A stretch of 34,304 bases of DNA, from contig CAJXQC010000030.1 of NCBI GenBank assembly GCA_913058495.1, forward strand, positions 1 to 34,304. Reading direction: 5' to 3'. Below, piece after piece: positions 26,099 to 33,693 of this stretch; position 1 is the stretch's first letter, and every line of letters begins with the position of its first letter. The position numbers and the translations under genes were made by a program. This DNA is from an uncultured Balneola sp. (GTDB lineage: Bacteria > Bacteroidota > Rhodothermia > Balneolales > Balneolaceae). The notes beneath the pieces are model-generated. The model saw only the letters and a program-made list of their open reading frames with translations, was not told the DNA's origin and did no database searches.

Positions 26099-28335
26099 AT
26101 ATCCATAGGAATCGGGTTTTCTGAATCCTTAGTGTGATTCATAAGAACTTTATGCGTTGATACTTTTCGGGTTCCTTTTTTTCGGATGATTTTCTCATAG
26201 GTGCCATCCTCATTCAGGGTCCATCGTTGCATATTGTCTCTTAAATATACATTGATCACAAATTGAAGATATTTTTTAATCTTCGGTGCCTCGATCGGAG
26301 TTAATGCCTCCACTCTCGCATCAAGATTCCGGTGCATCCAGTCTGCCGATCCAATAAAATACTTATGTTCATCGGCGTGGTTAAAATAAAATACTCTTGA
26401 ATGTTCCAGGAACCGACCTATTACTGAATGAACTCTGATGTTTTCACTCAGGTCTTTCTTCCCGGGTATCAATCTGCAAACTCCCCGTACTATCAGGTCA
26501 ATTTGAACTCCCGCCTGTGACGCTTCGTATAATTTCTGGATCAGCAAAGGATCTTCCATGCTGTTCATTTTTGCTATAATCCGTGCAGCACGACCTTCTT
26601 TCGCCTCTTTGGTCTCAAACTCGATCATGTCAGTAACCTGAGTACGCATGTGTTTTGGAGCGACCAGGAGTTTTTCGAATGTTTGATCGGGAGCGTAGCC
26701 CGTTAACAGGTTAAAAATATCGGTTACATCCGATGCTATAACTTCATCACAAGTAAACAATCCCAGATCTTCGTAAAGCTGAGCAGTATCAGGATGATAA
26801 TTTCCGGTTCCAAGATGACAATAGGTACGTAAGCCGTCTGCCTCTTCCCTTACCACCATTGTTACTTTTGTGTGGATCTTTAAACCGGGAATCCCATAAG
26901 CCACATGAACTCCATAATTCTCGAGTTTCTGAGCCCATGTTATATTTCTTTCTTCATCAAATCTCGCTTTTATTTCTACTAAAACCGCGACTTGCTTTCC
27001 CTCTTCTGCTGCATGCATCAGTGAATGCATTAACGGTGAGTCTTTTGATGTCCTGTACAAGGTCTGCTTAATCGCCAGAACTTTGGGATCTTTAGCCGCT
27101 TCATCTATAAAACGCTGTGTTGAAAGAGCAAAACTGTGATACGGATGATGAACCATAAAATCCCCGTCTCTGATCACTTTAAAGAAACTTGGTGTTTCTT
27201 CGTCAATCTCGTGGCGTAAAGCGGGATGTAAAACGGGTGTCCAGGATCGGCTTTTAAGTCTTGGGTATCCTGAAAGCATAGATATCTGCATGGCATCAAC
27301 CAAGCCAATGGTTCCTTTCATCTCATATACATCATTCCAGTTGATGTTGAGGTTCTTGAGCAAATACTTCTTGATATGCTTTGGCATATCTGCTTCCAGC
27401 TCCATCCGAACGATCTCAGAGAACTTTCTTTCTCTAAGTTCATCTTCAATCGTTTCAAGCAGATCATCAGCTTCTTCTTCCTCACGTTCTACTGAAGCAT
27501 TTCTTGTAACCCTGAACATATGAGCAGAAATAACTTTCATGCCCGGAAAAAACTGATCTATTTTGGTTCGTATCAAATCCTCAATAGGAACCAGAGTTAC
27601 TTTATTGCCTCTGCGATGAACCTGAATTAACCTAGGGCGGTTTGCCGGGATCTTGATTCTGGCGAAATGTTTTTCTTTGCTCTTTGGATTTTCAAGTTCT
27701 ACAGCAAATGATAAACTCTGATTTGATATAAACGGAAAAGGGTGTGATTCATCCACCGCTAATGGAGTTACAATAGGATATATCTGCTTTTGAAAGAACC
27801 GATCGCTTACCTTTTTTTGGTAATTGGACAACTCAGAATAGGCCTTAATTTTAATTCCCTTTTCTGCCATTGCAGGAACCAGTTCATTGAAAAAACATCC
27901 TCTGTATGCTTCGATCATTTTCAGCACTTCAAACCGGATCTCTTTAAGCTGATCAGAAGCAGACATCCCATCTACAGAAAGGGTTTTAACGCCTGCAAGT
28001 TGTTGTCTTTTTAACCCGCCCACTCTTTTTTGAAAAAACTCATCCAGATTGGAGCACACGATTCCTATAAATTTAATACGCTCCAGCAATTTGTTCTTTG
28101 GATTCAGGGCTTCGGCAAGTACTCTCTCGTTAAATCGCAGCCAACTTAACTCATAGTTAAAGAAATAGTCTGAACCATAAATTTTTAAGCTGCTCGAACT
28201 CAGATCCTTGTGCAATCCTTTCTCCTTCAGAATTTCATTCTTTTTTATGTTGGCTAATTTTTTTCCTCTTCTCTTTTTTTGATTCTCAATAGGATCAAAA
28301 TCAAGTTTGTCAGGAGAGTAAGAATTGTATTTCAT
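26095..28335 (-). CDS. ppk1: Polyphosphate kinase 1
   Basis: PPK1 makes inorganic polyphosphate from ATP. About 746 residues run from the ATG at 28335; a TTG at 28353 would add six. The autophosphorylated His lies in LKIHTKVTMVV (E. coli His435 position), followed by HLGTGNYHPDTAQLYEDLGL; a second conserved site is HSRVFYFNHADEHKYFIGSA, then DWMHRNLDARVEALTPI. An early segment YFFNYELSWLRFNERVLAEA matches the PPK N-terminal domain. The enzyme is complete. It is divergent from ruvB and convergent with the TPR gene. Confidence 0.96.
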   Translation of the reverse strand: MKYNSYSPDKLDFDPIENQKKRRGKKLANIKKNEILKEKGLHKDLSSSSLKIYGSDYFFNYELSWLRFNERVLAEALNPKNKLLERIKFIGIVCSNLDEFFQKRVGGLKRQQLAGVKTLSVDGMSASDQLKEIRFEVLKMIEAYRGCFFNELVPAMAEKGIKIKAYSELSNYQKKVSDRFFQKQIYPIVTPLAVDESHPFPFISNQSLSFAVELENPKSKEKHFARIKIPANRPRLIQVHRRGNKVTLVPIEDLIRTKIDQFFPGMKVISAHMFRVTRNASVEREEEEADDLLETIEDELRERKFSEIVRMELEADMPKHIKKYLLKNLNINWNDVYEMKGTIGLVDAMQISMLSGYPRLKSRSWTPVLHPALRHEIDEETPSFFKVIRDGDFMVHHPYHSFALSTQRFIDEAAKDPKVLAIKQTLYRTSKDSPLMHSLMHAAEEGKQVAVLVEIKARFDEERNITWAQKLENYGVHVAYGIPGLKIHTKVTMVVREEADGLRTYCHLGTGNYHPDTAQLYEDLGLFTCDEVIASDVTDIFNLLTGYAPDQTFEKLLVAPKHMRTQVTDMIEFETKEAKEGRAARIIAKMNSMEDPLLIQKLYEASQAGVQIDLIVRGVCRLIPGKKDLSENIRVHSVIGRFLEHSRVFYFNHADEHKYFIGSADWMHRNLDARVEALTPIEAPKIKKYLQFVINVYLRDNMQRWTLNEDGTYEKIIRKKGTRKVSTHKVLMNHTKDSENPIPMDI

Positions 28336-28420
28336 ACTATTGCCAAAATTCAATGCGCATTTCGATAATAAACTAAGTATAATTCTATAAAGTTAGTGTA
28401 AACATATTTACCAAAATTCT

Positions 28421-29437
28421 GTGCATAATCCTCTGCTAAATCCTGATCAAAAAGAAGATGTCTTCGAAAACTCTGTTCGTCCGGCCTCTTTAAATGAATT
28501 TATAGGTCAGAAGAAAATTATTTCAAATCTTGAAGTATTTATAAAAGCAGCAAAACAACGAGGAGACGCTTTAGATCATGTGATCCTTTCGGGCCCTCCC
28601 GGTCTGGGTAAAACCACTCTTTCTCATATCATTGCTCAGGAAATGAATGTGAATATTAGGCCTACAACAGGGCCTGTTCTGGAAAAACCGGGCGATCTGG
28701 CCGGAATGCTGACTAATTTAGAAGATGGTGATGTTCTTTTTATTGACGAAATCCATCGATTGAATCCTGTAATTGAAGAATATCTCTATTCAGCTATGGA
28801 GGATTTTAAGTTAGATATTGTTATTGATTCAGGCCCCAATGCCCGAAGTATTCAGATAGAACTGAACCGGTTTACGTTGGTAGGCGCAACTACCAGAAAG
28901 GGAATGCTTACAGCTCCATTGCGGGCACGTTTCGGAATAGATATGCGCCTGGATTATTACGAAGTGGAATTGTTGCATAACATAGCTCTTCGCACAGCCG
29001 GCATCATGAATTTCGGGATCACAGATGAGGGAGCATACGAAATAGCCCGGAGAAGCCGGGGAACGCCACGAATCGTAAATAAGCTTTTACGCCGTACCCG
29101 TGATTTTGCTCAGGTTGAAAATCTCAAAGAGATCGACAAGAAGATTGCTGATAAAGCACTTAACGCGCTTGACGTGGATGCAAACGGCCTGGATGATATG
29201 GACATAAGAATGCTACGTGCTATTATTGAAAATTACAGCGGTGGCCCTGTAGGGTTGGGAACGTTGGGCGTAGCCGTTGGTGAAGACAAAGGAACTATTG
29301 AAGAAGTATATGAACCCTTTTTAATTCAGGAGGGGTTTTTACAACGAACTCCGAAAGGCAGAGTAGCTACAGCAAAAGCTTATCAGTATTTGGGAATTGA
29401 CCGAAAGGCAAGTGATAAGGACCTTTTTGACAGTTGA
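28421..29437 (+). CDS. ruvB: Holliday junction DNA helicase RuvB
   Basis: RuvB is the hexameric AAA+ motor of the RuvABC branch-migration complex. Visible motifs are Walker [16 protein letters not shown], Walker B with [15 protein letters not shown], sensor [18 protein letters not shown], arginine-finger region and a C-terminal winged helix ending [17 protein letters not shown]. The 338 residues start with GTG at 28421, and no earlier in-frame start is available nearby. ruvA and ruvC are not in the window. The gene is divergent from ppk1 by about 85 bp. Confidence 0.97.
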   Translation: MHNPLLNPDQKEDVFENSVRPASLNEFIGQKKIISNLEVFIKAAKQRGDALDHVILSGPPGLGKTTLSHIIAQEMNVNIRPTTGPVLEKPGDLAGMLTNLEDGDVLFIDEIHRLNPVIEEYLYSAMEDFKLDIVIDSGPNARSIQIELNRFTLVGATTRKGMLTAPLRARFGIDMRLDYYEVELLHNIALRTAGIMNFGITDEGAYEIARRSRGTPRIVNKLLRRTRDFAQVENLKEIDKKIADKALNALDVDANGLDDMDIRMLRAIIENYSGGPVGLGTLGVAVGEDKGTIEEVYEPFLIQEGFLQRTPKGRVATAKAYQYLGIDRKASDKDLFDS

Positions 29438-29491
29438 TTTCGGATTATAATCTTCTAAATTGATTACATTAGAAAGAATAATATTCATTTT

Positions 29492-29710
29492 ATGAGTAAC
29501 TCAGCATTTGTAGATAAACTTTCCGACAAAGAAAAAATCAAATTAATGGAAGAGTTATGGGCTTCATTGAGAGAGCCCGTTGAAAAATACAACTTACCCG
29601 ACTGGCATGACTCTGAACTTGAGAATAGAGAAGTGAAAGTATCCAAAAAAGAGAGTTCATTTACAGAATGGAATACTGCTAAAAAGGAGATAAATAATTC
29701 CATTAAATGA
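29492..29710 (+). CDS. Antitoxin of a ParE/RelE-type pair (Unstab_antitox-like)
   Basis: The 72-residue, acidic protein resembles the addiction module component family: LSDKEKIKLMEELWASL (about 10-26) is followed by LPDWHDSELENRE. Its TGA overlaps the toxin ATG by 4 bp (ATGA), the usual arrangement with antitoxin first. It should neutralise the downstream ParE-like toxin and autoregulate the operon; this is known for such pairs, not shown here. Confidence 0.85.
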   Translation: MSNSAFVDKLSDKEKIKLMEELWASLREPVEKYNLPDWHDSELENREVKVSKKESSFTEWNTAKKEINNSIK

Positions 29711-30000
29711 ACATTCAACTTCTTGATGAAGCAAAAATCGATCTGCTAAATGGATATGATTTTTATGAAACCCTTGAGCCGGGTGTTGGTAGTTATTTTC
29801 TGGATTCTTTGTATTCCGATATCGAATCTTTAGTTATACATGCCGGAATTCATCCTAAGAATGAACAGGATTATCACTATATGCTGGCAAAAACATTTCC
29901 TTTCGCTATCTACTATAAAATTGAAAGCGGCTCTATTTTTATTTATGCTGTTCTTGATTGCAGATCCAATCCATCAGAAAAGACAAAGAAGTTAAAATGA
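29707..30000 (+). CDS. ParE/RelE superfamily toxin
   Basis: The 97 residues fit the ParE/RelE fold: LLDEAKIDLLNGYDFYETLE (an early helix with the common DLLNGYDFY motif), a central FPFAIYYKIESGSIFIYAVLDC and an end CRSNPSEKTKKL. ParE-like members poison gyrase, RelE-like members cleave mRNA; which applies is not decided. It overlaps the antitoxin by 4 bp. The pair separates ruvB from metK and may be a recent insertion. Confidence 0.85.
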   Translation: MNIQLLDEAKIDLLNGYDFYETLEPGVGSYFLDSLYSDIESLVIHAGIHPKNEQDYHYMLAKTFPFAIYYKIESGSIFIYAVLDCRSNPSEKTKKLK

Positions 30001-30025
30001 GACCATTTTTATAAGATAATCTTCT

Positions 30026-30033
30026 TACCTTTT
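30026..30033 (+). promoter_or_regulatory. Candidate promoter box TACCTTTT upstream of metK
   Basis: TACCTTTT ends 44 nt before the metK ATG and belongs to the TAYCTTT series. No SAM riboswitch structure is recognisable in the 77-nt gap after the toxin gene. Confidence 0.3.
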
Positions 30034-30077
30034 CAGCGCTTCGTAACCGAAAGTACCTTATTCAATAATATACAAGA

Positions 30078-31202
30078 ATGAAGAATTTATTTACCTCAGA
30101 GTCCGTATCAGAAGGGCACCCGGATAAAGTTGCCGACCAAATTTCAGATGCTATTCTGGATGCCATGTTAGCTCAGGATCCCGAATCAAGAGTAGCAGTA
30201 GAAACCCTTGTAACCACGGGATTAGCCGTTGTTTCGGGTGAAGTAACCACAGACGCCTATGTTGATGTTCAGGAAGTAGTTCGGGAAGTAATCAAAGAAA
30301 TCGGGTATACAAAAGCCAGCTACCGCTTTGACTCTGAAAGTTGCGGAGTGCTTTCCACCATACACACCCAAAGTCCTGATATTGCGCAGGGAGTGGATCG
30401 GGAAGGTGCCGGTGATCAGGGAATGATGTTTGGTTATGCCAATAAAGAAACAGCAGAGTATATGCCTATGCCGCTTCAGTTTTCTCATGACCTGTTGAGA
30501 GAATTGGCTCGTATTCGCAAAAAAACAGATTTGATGCCGTATCTAGGGCCGGATAACAAAAGTCAGGTTACGATTGAATACGATGATGCCGGAAAGCCAA
30601 AACGAATCCATACCATCGTTCTTTCCACTCAGCATGATGAAGGCGTTGAGCAGTCACAAATTCACGAAGACGTAAAGAATATTCTGATCAAAAACGTGAT
30701 TCCTTCCGAACTCATTGATGATGAAACCATTTATCATGTAAATCCAACCGGAAAATTTGTAATTGGCGGACCACATGGAGACACCGGATTAACCGGTCGC
30801 AAAATTATTGTAGACACCTACGGAGGATTCGGAGCCCACGGTGGTGGTGCTTTTTCCGGAAAAGATCCTTCCAAAGTTGATAGAAGTGCCGCTTATGCTT
30901 CCCGTCATATTGCCAAGAATTTGGTAGCCGCAGGATTGGCTGATGAGTGTTTGGTTCAGTTAGCATATGCTATTGGTGTTGCTGAGCCGGTTTCTATTAA
31001 TGTGAACAGCTACGGTACCGGAAAAATGAGTGATTCTGAATTGGCTAATCTGGTTGCACAGACCTTTGATTGTACTCCTAAAGGAATCATCACACGTTTT
31101 GATCTTAAACGACCAATTTATAAGCCAACAGCTGCTTATGGTCATTTCGGAAGAGAAGAATTCCCGTGGGAGAAGCTGGATTTTGTGGATAAGTTAGGGT
31201 GA
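30078..31202 (+). CDS. metK: S-adenosylmethionine synthetase
   Basis: MetK joins ATP and methionine to form SAM in the cytoplasm. The 374 residues are close to the usual 380-400. Signatures seen are [20 protein letters not shown] at the N-terminus, [12 protein letters not shown] near 115, [11 protein letters not shown] and [20 protein letters not shown], and near the C-terminus [18 protein letters not shown]. Active-site motifs are intact. It is the last housekeeping gene before the accessory region. Confidence 0.97.
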   Translation: MKNLFTSESVSEGHPDKVADQISDAILDAMLAQDPESRVAVETLVTTGLAVVSGEVTTDAYVDVQEVVREVIKEIGYTKASYRFDSESCGVLSTIHTQSPDIAQGVDREGAGDQGMMFGYANKETAEYMPMPLQFSHDLLRELARIRKKTDLMPYLGPDNKSQVTIEYDDAGKPKRIHTIVLSTQHDEGVEQSQIHEDVKNILIKNVIPSELIDDETIYHVNPTGKFVIGGPHGDTGLTGRKIIVDTYGGFGAHGGGAFSGKDPSKVDRSAAYASRHIAKNLVAAGLADECLVQLAYAIGVAEPVSINVNSYGTGKMSDSELANLVAQTFDCTPKGIITRFDLKRPIYKPTAAYGHFGREEFPWEKLDFVDKLG

Positions 31203-31206
31203 TTTT

Positions 31207-31224
31207 TTCACGAGCGGAGCGAAG
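31207..31224 (+). repeat. 18-bp direct repeat, left copy
   Basis: TTCACGAGCGGAGCGAAG lies directly after metK and is identical to 32023-32040. The two copies bracket the RAYT debris 816 bp apart. It may be a dispersed palindrome-like repeat or the edge of an inserted unit. Confidence 0.6.
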
Positions 31225-31254
31225 GGGACTTAATCTCTATTAGGGATATCTTGA

Positions 31255-31268
31255 CCGCCAGCTGGCGG
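31255..31268. repeat. 14-bp perfect palindrome
   Basis: CCGCCAGCTGGCGG is perfectly self-complementary, with extra TGA and TCA on the outside (one base out of register). It is a GC-rich stem in AT-rich DNA after metK and may be a repeat element or a weak terminator. Confidence 0.5.
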
Positions 31269-31319
31269 ATCAGGATCTTTGTTTGGATTTATAAAATGAA
31301 TTATTGATCCCAATTTTAT

Positions 31320-31490
31320 TACGTAGGGGCGAATCGCGATTCCCCCCTACGAGTGGGTTTTTATCAATAATTTCAATGATACCATGGATATGATGGGCAT
31401 AACCACAAATGCATCCAAATTTATATTATCACGTATGGGTTCTGTTTTAATCCATTCATCATGCATATTTCACCATTAATCCCATCTTTG
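31320..31490 (-). pseudogene. Decayed RAYT transposase remnant 2
   Basis: On the minus strand this segment encodes the middle of a RAYT/Y1 transposase: DEWIKTEPIRDNINLDAF followed by VVMP, then, after a one-base deletion near 31394, HIHGIIEIIDKNPLV. The catalytic His-x-His motif is recognisable. It reads into the REP-like palindrome at 31322-31351. Only about 55 codons remain, so it is a dead fragment. Confidence 0.7.
31322..31351. repeat. REP-like 30-bp palindrome, copy 1
   Basis: The 30 bases form a palindrome with a single C/C mismatch (31335 region: 31330 with 31343). CGTAGGGG at one end pairs with CCCCTACG at the other, with GAATCGCGATTC in the centre. The same core, TAGGGGCGA, occurs in copy 2. 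Confidence 0.8.
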
Positions 31491-31529
31491 AATAAATATT
31501 AATTTCCGGTTGCGAACCAGATTCTCAAA

Positions 31530-31979
31530 TTACCTGTTTTGGTAAAACCGATCTTTATTCCAATTCATCGGATTGTGTTTGATGTATTCCCGGATGTGAA
31601 ACAACGATTCTTCATTTCGAAATATGTGATCGTAATAACCCCGTTGCCAGATTTTGGTGCCCGGTGTTTTGCGGTATTCATTTTATACCAACCAATAATT
31701 TTTGAGATCAGCATTTTACGTCGGTGTTTACAATATAATTCCGGGTTTGTGTTCCTTTGTAGGGGCGATTCATGAATCGCCCCTACAAAGGGATTTGCAT
31801 TAACAATTTCAATGATACCATGAATATGATTGGGCATAACAATGTGTTCATGAATAATGGTATTTGGGTATCTGGTGTCAATTTGTTTCAAATAATCTGA
31901 TGCAACCACCCTGTATTCATTCATAATCGTACCCCTGCAAACGCATGGATTGGCGGTTTAGCAATTTATTCTGCTTCAT
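31530..31979 (-). pseudogene. Decayed RAYT transposase (REP-associated, Y1 type)
   Basis: Pieces of one transposase read in order on the minus strand. MKQNKLLNRQSMRLQGYDY (from 31979) is the family N-terminus; it then joins, apparently through an internal deletion, MNEYRVVASDYLKQ (from 31924). HEHIVMPNHIHGIIEI carries the catalytic HxH motif. A one-base loss in an A-run at 31667-31670 shifts the frame, after which TPGTKIWQRGYYDHIFRNEE (tyrosine YY included) and REYIKHNPMNWNKDRF follow to TAA at 31530. About 40-50 codons after GYDY are missing. The gene is not functional. Confidence 0.85.
31754..31791. repeat. REP-like 38-bp perfect palindrome, copy 2
   Basis: All 19 base pairs match; the left arm begins CCTTTGTAGGGGCGATTCA. 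It lies inside the RAYT pseudogene, where it encodes an in-frame peptide including GAIHESPL. RAYT enzymes are known to mobilise REP-type palindromes, so this may be the cognate substrate sequence. Confidence 0.85.
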
Positions 31980-32022
31980 GATACACAGTTAGACAGGTTG
32001 AGGGAGGATTCCTTACAAACTA

Positions 32023-32040
32023 TTCACGAGCGGAGCGAAG
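32023..32040 (+). repeat. 18-bp direct repeat, right copy
   Basis: Identical to 31207-31224 (TTCACGAGCGGAGCGAAG). It ends the transposase-remnant segment, 107 bp before the intI stop. Confidence 0.6.
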
Positions 32041-32089
32041 TGATTTCCGGTTCATTGCTCGCATCTGGCGTTACCATCGACATCCCTCG

Positions 32090-32136
32090 GATTGTCCAAA
32101 GAACCGTTTGGACAATCGTCTCCCTTCGAAGGGAGA
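32090..32136 (-). terminator. Two strong hairpins downstream of intI
   Basis: GATTGTCCAAA (32090-32100) pairs perfectly with TTTGGACAATC (32107-32117) around 6 nt. Next to it TCTCCCTTCGAAGGGAGA (32119-32136) is an 18-bp perfect palindrome. Both lie just beyond the intI stop (minus strand). No long T-run follows, so they could be terminators or dispersed repeats. Confidence 0.5.
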
Positions 32137-32147
32137 ATTTGCTACGG

Positions 32148-33113
32148 TTATTTTAGCAGATCAACCGGGCTTTTGATGTAGTTACCGCCCTTATTTATAA
32201 CATGTGTATAGATCATTGTGGTTTTGAGGTTTTTATGCCCTAATAGTTCCTGTACTGTTCGGATATCATATCCGCTTTTAAGTAACTGAGTAGCAAAAGA
32301 ATGTCTAAATGTATGACAAGTAACTTTTTTGTTGATATTAGATTTCGCTACCGCCGTTCTAAGTTTTCTTTGTACCTGACGGCTTGATATATGGTGCCGA
32401 TGTTCCAGTCCGCTACGTGGGTCCTTGTTTATTTTTGATGAAGGTAATAGATATTGCCACTCCAACTTTGTGGAATCTAAAGGATATTTACGAATCAATG
32501 CTTTAGGAAGTAACGTTTTTCCATATCCCTTAGAAAGGTCTCTTTTATGAGTTAACTGTACTTTTCTTATTTGTTCTCTGAGCTTTGGTACAGTTTTTTT
32601 GGGTAAAAGACTTACCCGGTCTTTATTTCCTTTTCCGGATCGAACCCATATTTGCTCATTTTCAAAATCAATATCTTGTACGCGTAACCGCAAGCACTCA
32701 GAAATTCTGATACCACTACCATATAGTAATTCGCAGATCAAAAGAGTCTTACCACTTAGTTTTTCGAGAATTACAAGAGCCTCACTATGGGAAAGAACTG
32801 TTGGGAGTTTACTTGGTTTGTTCGCTCTCTTCAAATTATCGAGTTTGAGGATCTGTTTTCCAAGCACTTGTTTATACAAGAATACTAAAGCAGATAGAGC
32901 TTGATTTTGGGTGCTTGCCGCTACGTTTTGACGATTGGCTAAATCATTCAAAAACTCTTCTACCTTATCACTTCCTAGTTTTACAGGGTGGATGGTACCA
33001 TGAAAACGAATATACCGAACAATCCAGCTTGTATAAGCTTGTTCGGTTCTGTAGCTATAATTTCTACGCCTTATTTCCTGCCTTACTTTATCTAATAACT
33101 TTGATTTACCCAT
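32148..33113 (-). CDS. intI: Integron integrase (tyrosine recombinase)
   Basis: The 321-residue tyrosine recombinase has the catalytic Arg in GSGIRISECLRL, the Lys in GKGNKDR, HTFRHS, the second His in LLGHKNL and the nucleophile Tyr in MIYTHV. It also has the extra segment unique to integron integrases, ALIRKYPLDSTKLEWQYLLP followed by SSKINKDPRSGLEHRHH (about 204-240), which ordinary XerC/XerD lack. IntI excises and inserts cassettes between attI and attC. The gene reads away from the cassettes, as in other integrons. All catalytic residues are intact. Confidence 0.95.
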   Translation of the reverse strand: MGKSKLLDKVRQEIRRRNYSYRTEQAYTSWIVRYIRFHGTIHPVKLGSDKVEEFLNDLANRQNVAASTQNQALSALVFLYKQVLGKQILKLDNLKRANKPSKLPTVLSHSEALVILEKLSGKTLLICELLYGSGIRISECLRLRVQDIDFENEQIWVRSGKGNKDRVSLLPKKTVPKLREQIRKVQLTHKRDLSKGYGKTLLPKALIRKYPLDSTKLEWQYLLPSSKINKDPRSGLEHRHHISSRQVQRKLRTAVAKSNINKKVTCHTFRHSFATQLLKSGYDIRTVQELLGHKNLKTTMIYTHVINKGGNYIKSPVDLLK

Positions 33114-33321
33114 AACAAACTTGTCTATATTTATAATGTTGTTATCTTAGTAAGACCGATGAGAATGTGATTCCTTACAAAAATAATTAGATTTTATTTG
33201 ACGTGGTTATGCGACATTCTCTTGGTTATTAAAAATAAACTATGTGATTAGGTTGTATTAAGGTAGTTTTCGGAACTTTATGCGCCGTCCCATAATGGAC
33301 CCATTGTCGCATATTAATATG
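33114..33321 (+). promoter_or_regulatory. attI-like region with intI and cassette promoters
   Basis: This 208-bp gap between intI and the first cassette should hold the attI site and the divergent promoters. The crossover point is inferred at GTTAGTG (33321-33327). A palindrome CATATTAATATG (33310-33321) abuts it. A TTGACG at 33198-33203 is a weak candidate -35 of a cassette promoter, without a clear -10. Confidence 0.55.
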
Positions 33322-33327
33322 TTAGTG
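33321..33327 (+). other. Integron insertion point (G^TTAGTG)
   Basis: GTTAGTG matches GTTRRRY except for its last base and is repeated at 33677-33683, as a cassette boundary requires. Recombination is expected after the first G. The first cassette then starts at 33322. Confidence 0.65.
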
Positions 33328-33337
33328 GGCTTCTAGT

Positions 33338-33556
33338 ATGTTTGAAAATTTTTCCATAATCAAAATAGCTCTATTTGTTCTTTTGTTATTAATTACAATT
33401 TGGATGTTATGGAAGAAAAAATTCATTAGTTACAATATTCCAGGCGGAATAATTAAGGATAAAAAAAATTATCCTGTAGCATACTGGATAAGTATTATTC
33501 TAAACATAATTTTAATCCTAATTTTGCTATTGTTCAGTAATTTTAAAAATCAGTAA
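33338..33556 (+). CDS. Cassette 1: small membrane protein (72 aa)
   Basis: No family recognised. Two hydrophobic segments (about 8-24 and 49-67) flank a short basic loop (LWKKKFISYN) and a GGIIKDKKNYP stretch. It is the only ORF in the first cassette and begins 16 nt after the crossover point. It probably resides in the inner membrane; function unknown. Confidence 0.7.
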   Translation: MFENFSIIKIALFVLLLLITIWMLWKKKFISYNIPGGIIKDKKNYPVAYWISIILNIILILILLLFSNFKNQ

Positions 33557-33683
33557 GCCCACTAACAAAGCGTTTTAAATCGGACGCGGACGGGGTGCGA
33601 TGGAAACTTGCTTGTCAGGAATTAATTTCGCTACTTCAACTAAATTGTAATCCCCGCGCCATTTAAACGCTGGGTCGTTAGTG
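33557..33683 (+). other. attC recombination site of cassette 1
   Basis: The site has the attC layout. R'' is CACTAAC (33560-33566) and R' is GTTAGTG (33677-33683). L'' begins GCGTTTTAAAT (33570-33580) and pairs with ATTTAAACGC (33661-33670) except for one extra T; GGACGCGG further in pairs with CCGCGCC with one unpaired A. Such unpaired bases are typical of attC. A variable loop fills the centre. It starts right after the cassette 1 stop codon. Confidence 0.8.
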
Positions 33684-33693
33684 TGCATTTTTT

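Noticed and set aside
28336-28353. TTG start of ppk1 at 28353 adding six residues.
   Set aside because: An ATG six codons later precedes the conserved N-terminus; the extra residues have no visible role.
31322-31791. The palindromic repeats as a CRISPR array.
   Set aside because: Only two diverged palindromes over 400 bp apart, without regular spacers or cas genes; they are REP-like elements inside RAYT debris.
31565-31924. A 119-residue open frame on the minus strand looks like an intact small gene.
   Set aside because: It is the middle of a RAYT transposase: its C-terminal part is out of frame after an A-run slip, and the true N-terminus lies upstream at 31979. It is reported as a pseudogene.
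32148-33113. Phage integrase or XerC/XerD instead of integron integrase.
   Set aside because: The RKYP...WQYLLP...DPRSG...HRHH insertion is specific to integron integrases, and no phage genes are nearby.
33198-33203. TTGACG as the -35 of a strong cassette promoter.
   Set aside because: No matching -10 at 16-18 bp; kept only as a weak hint within the attI region.
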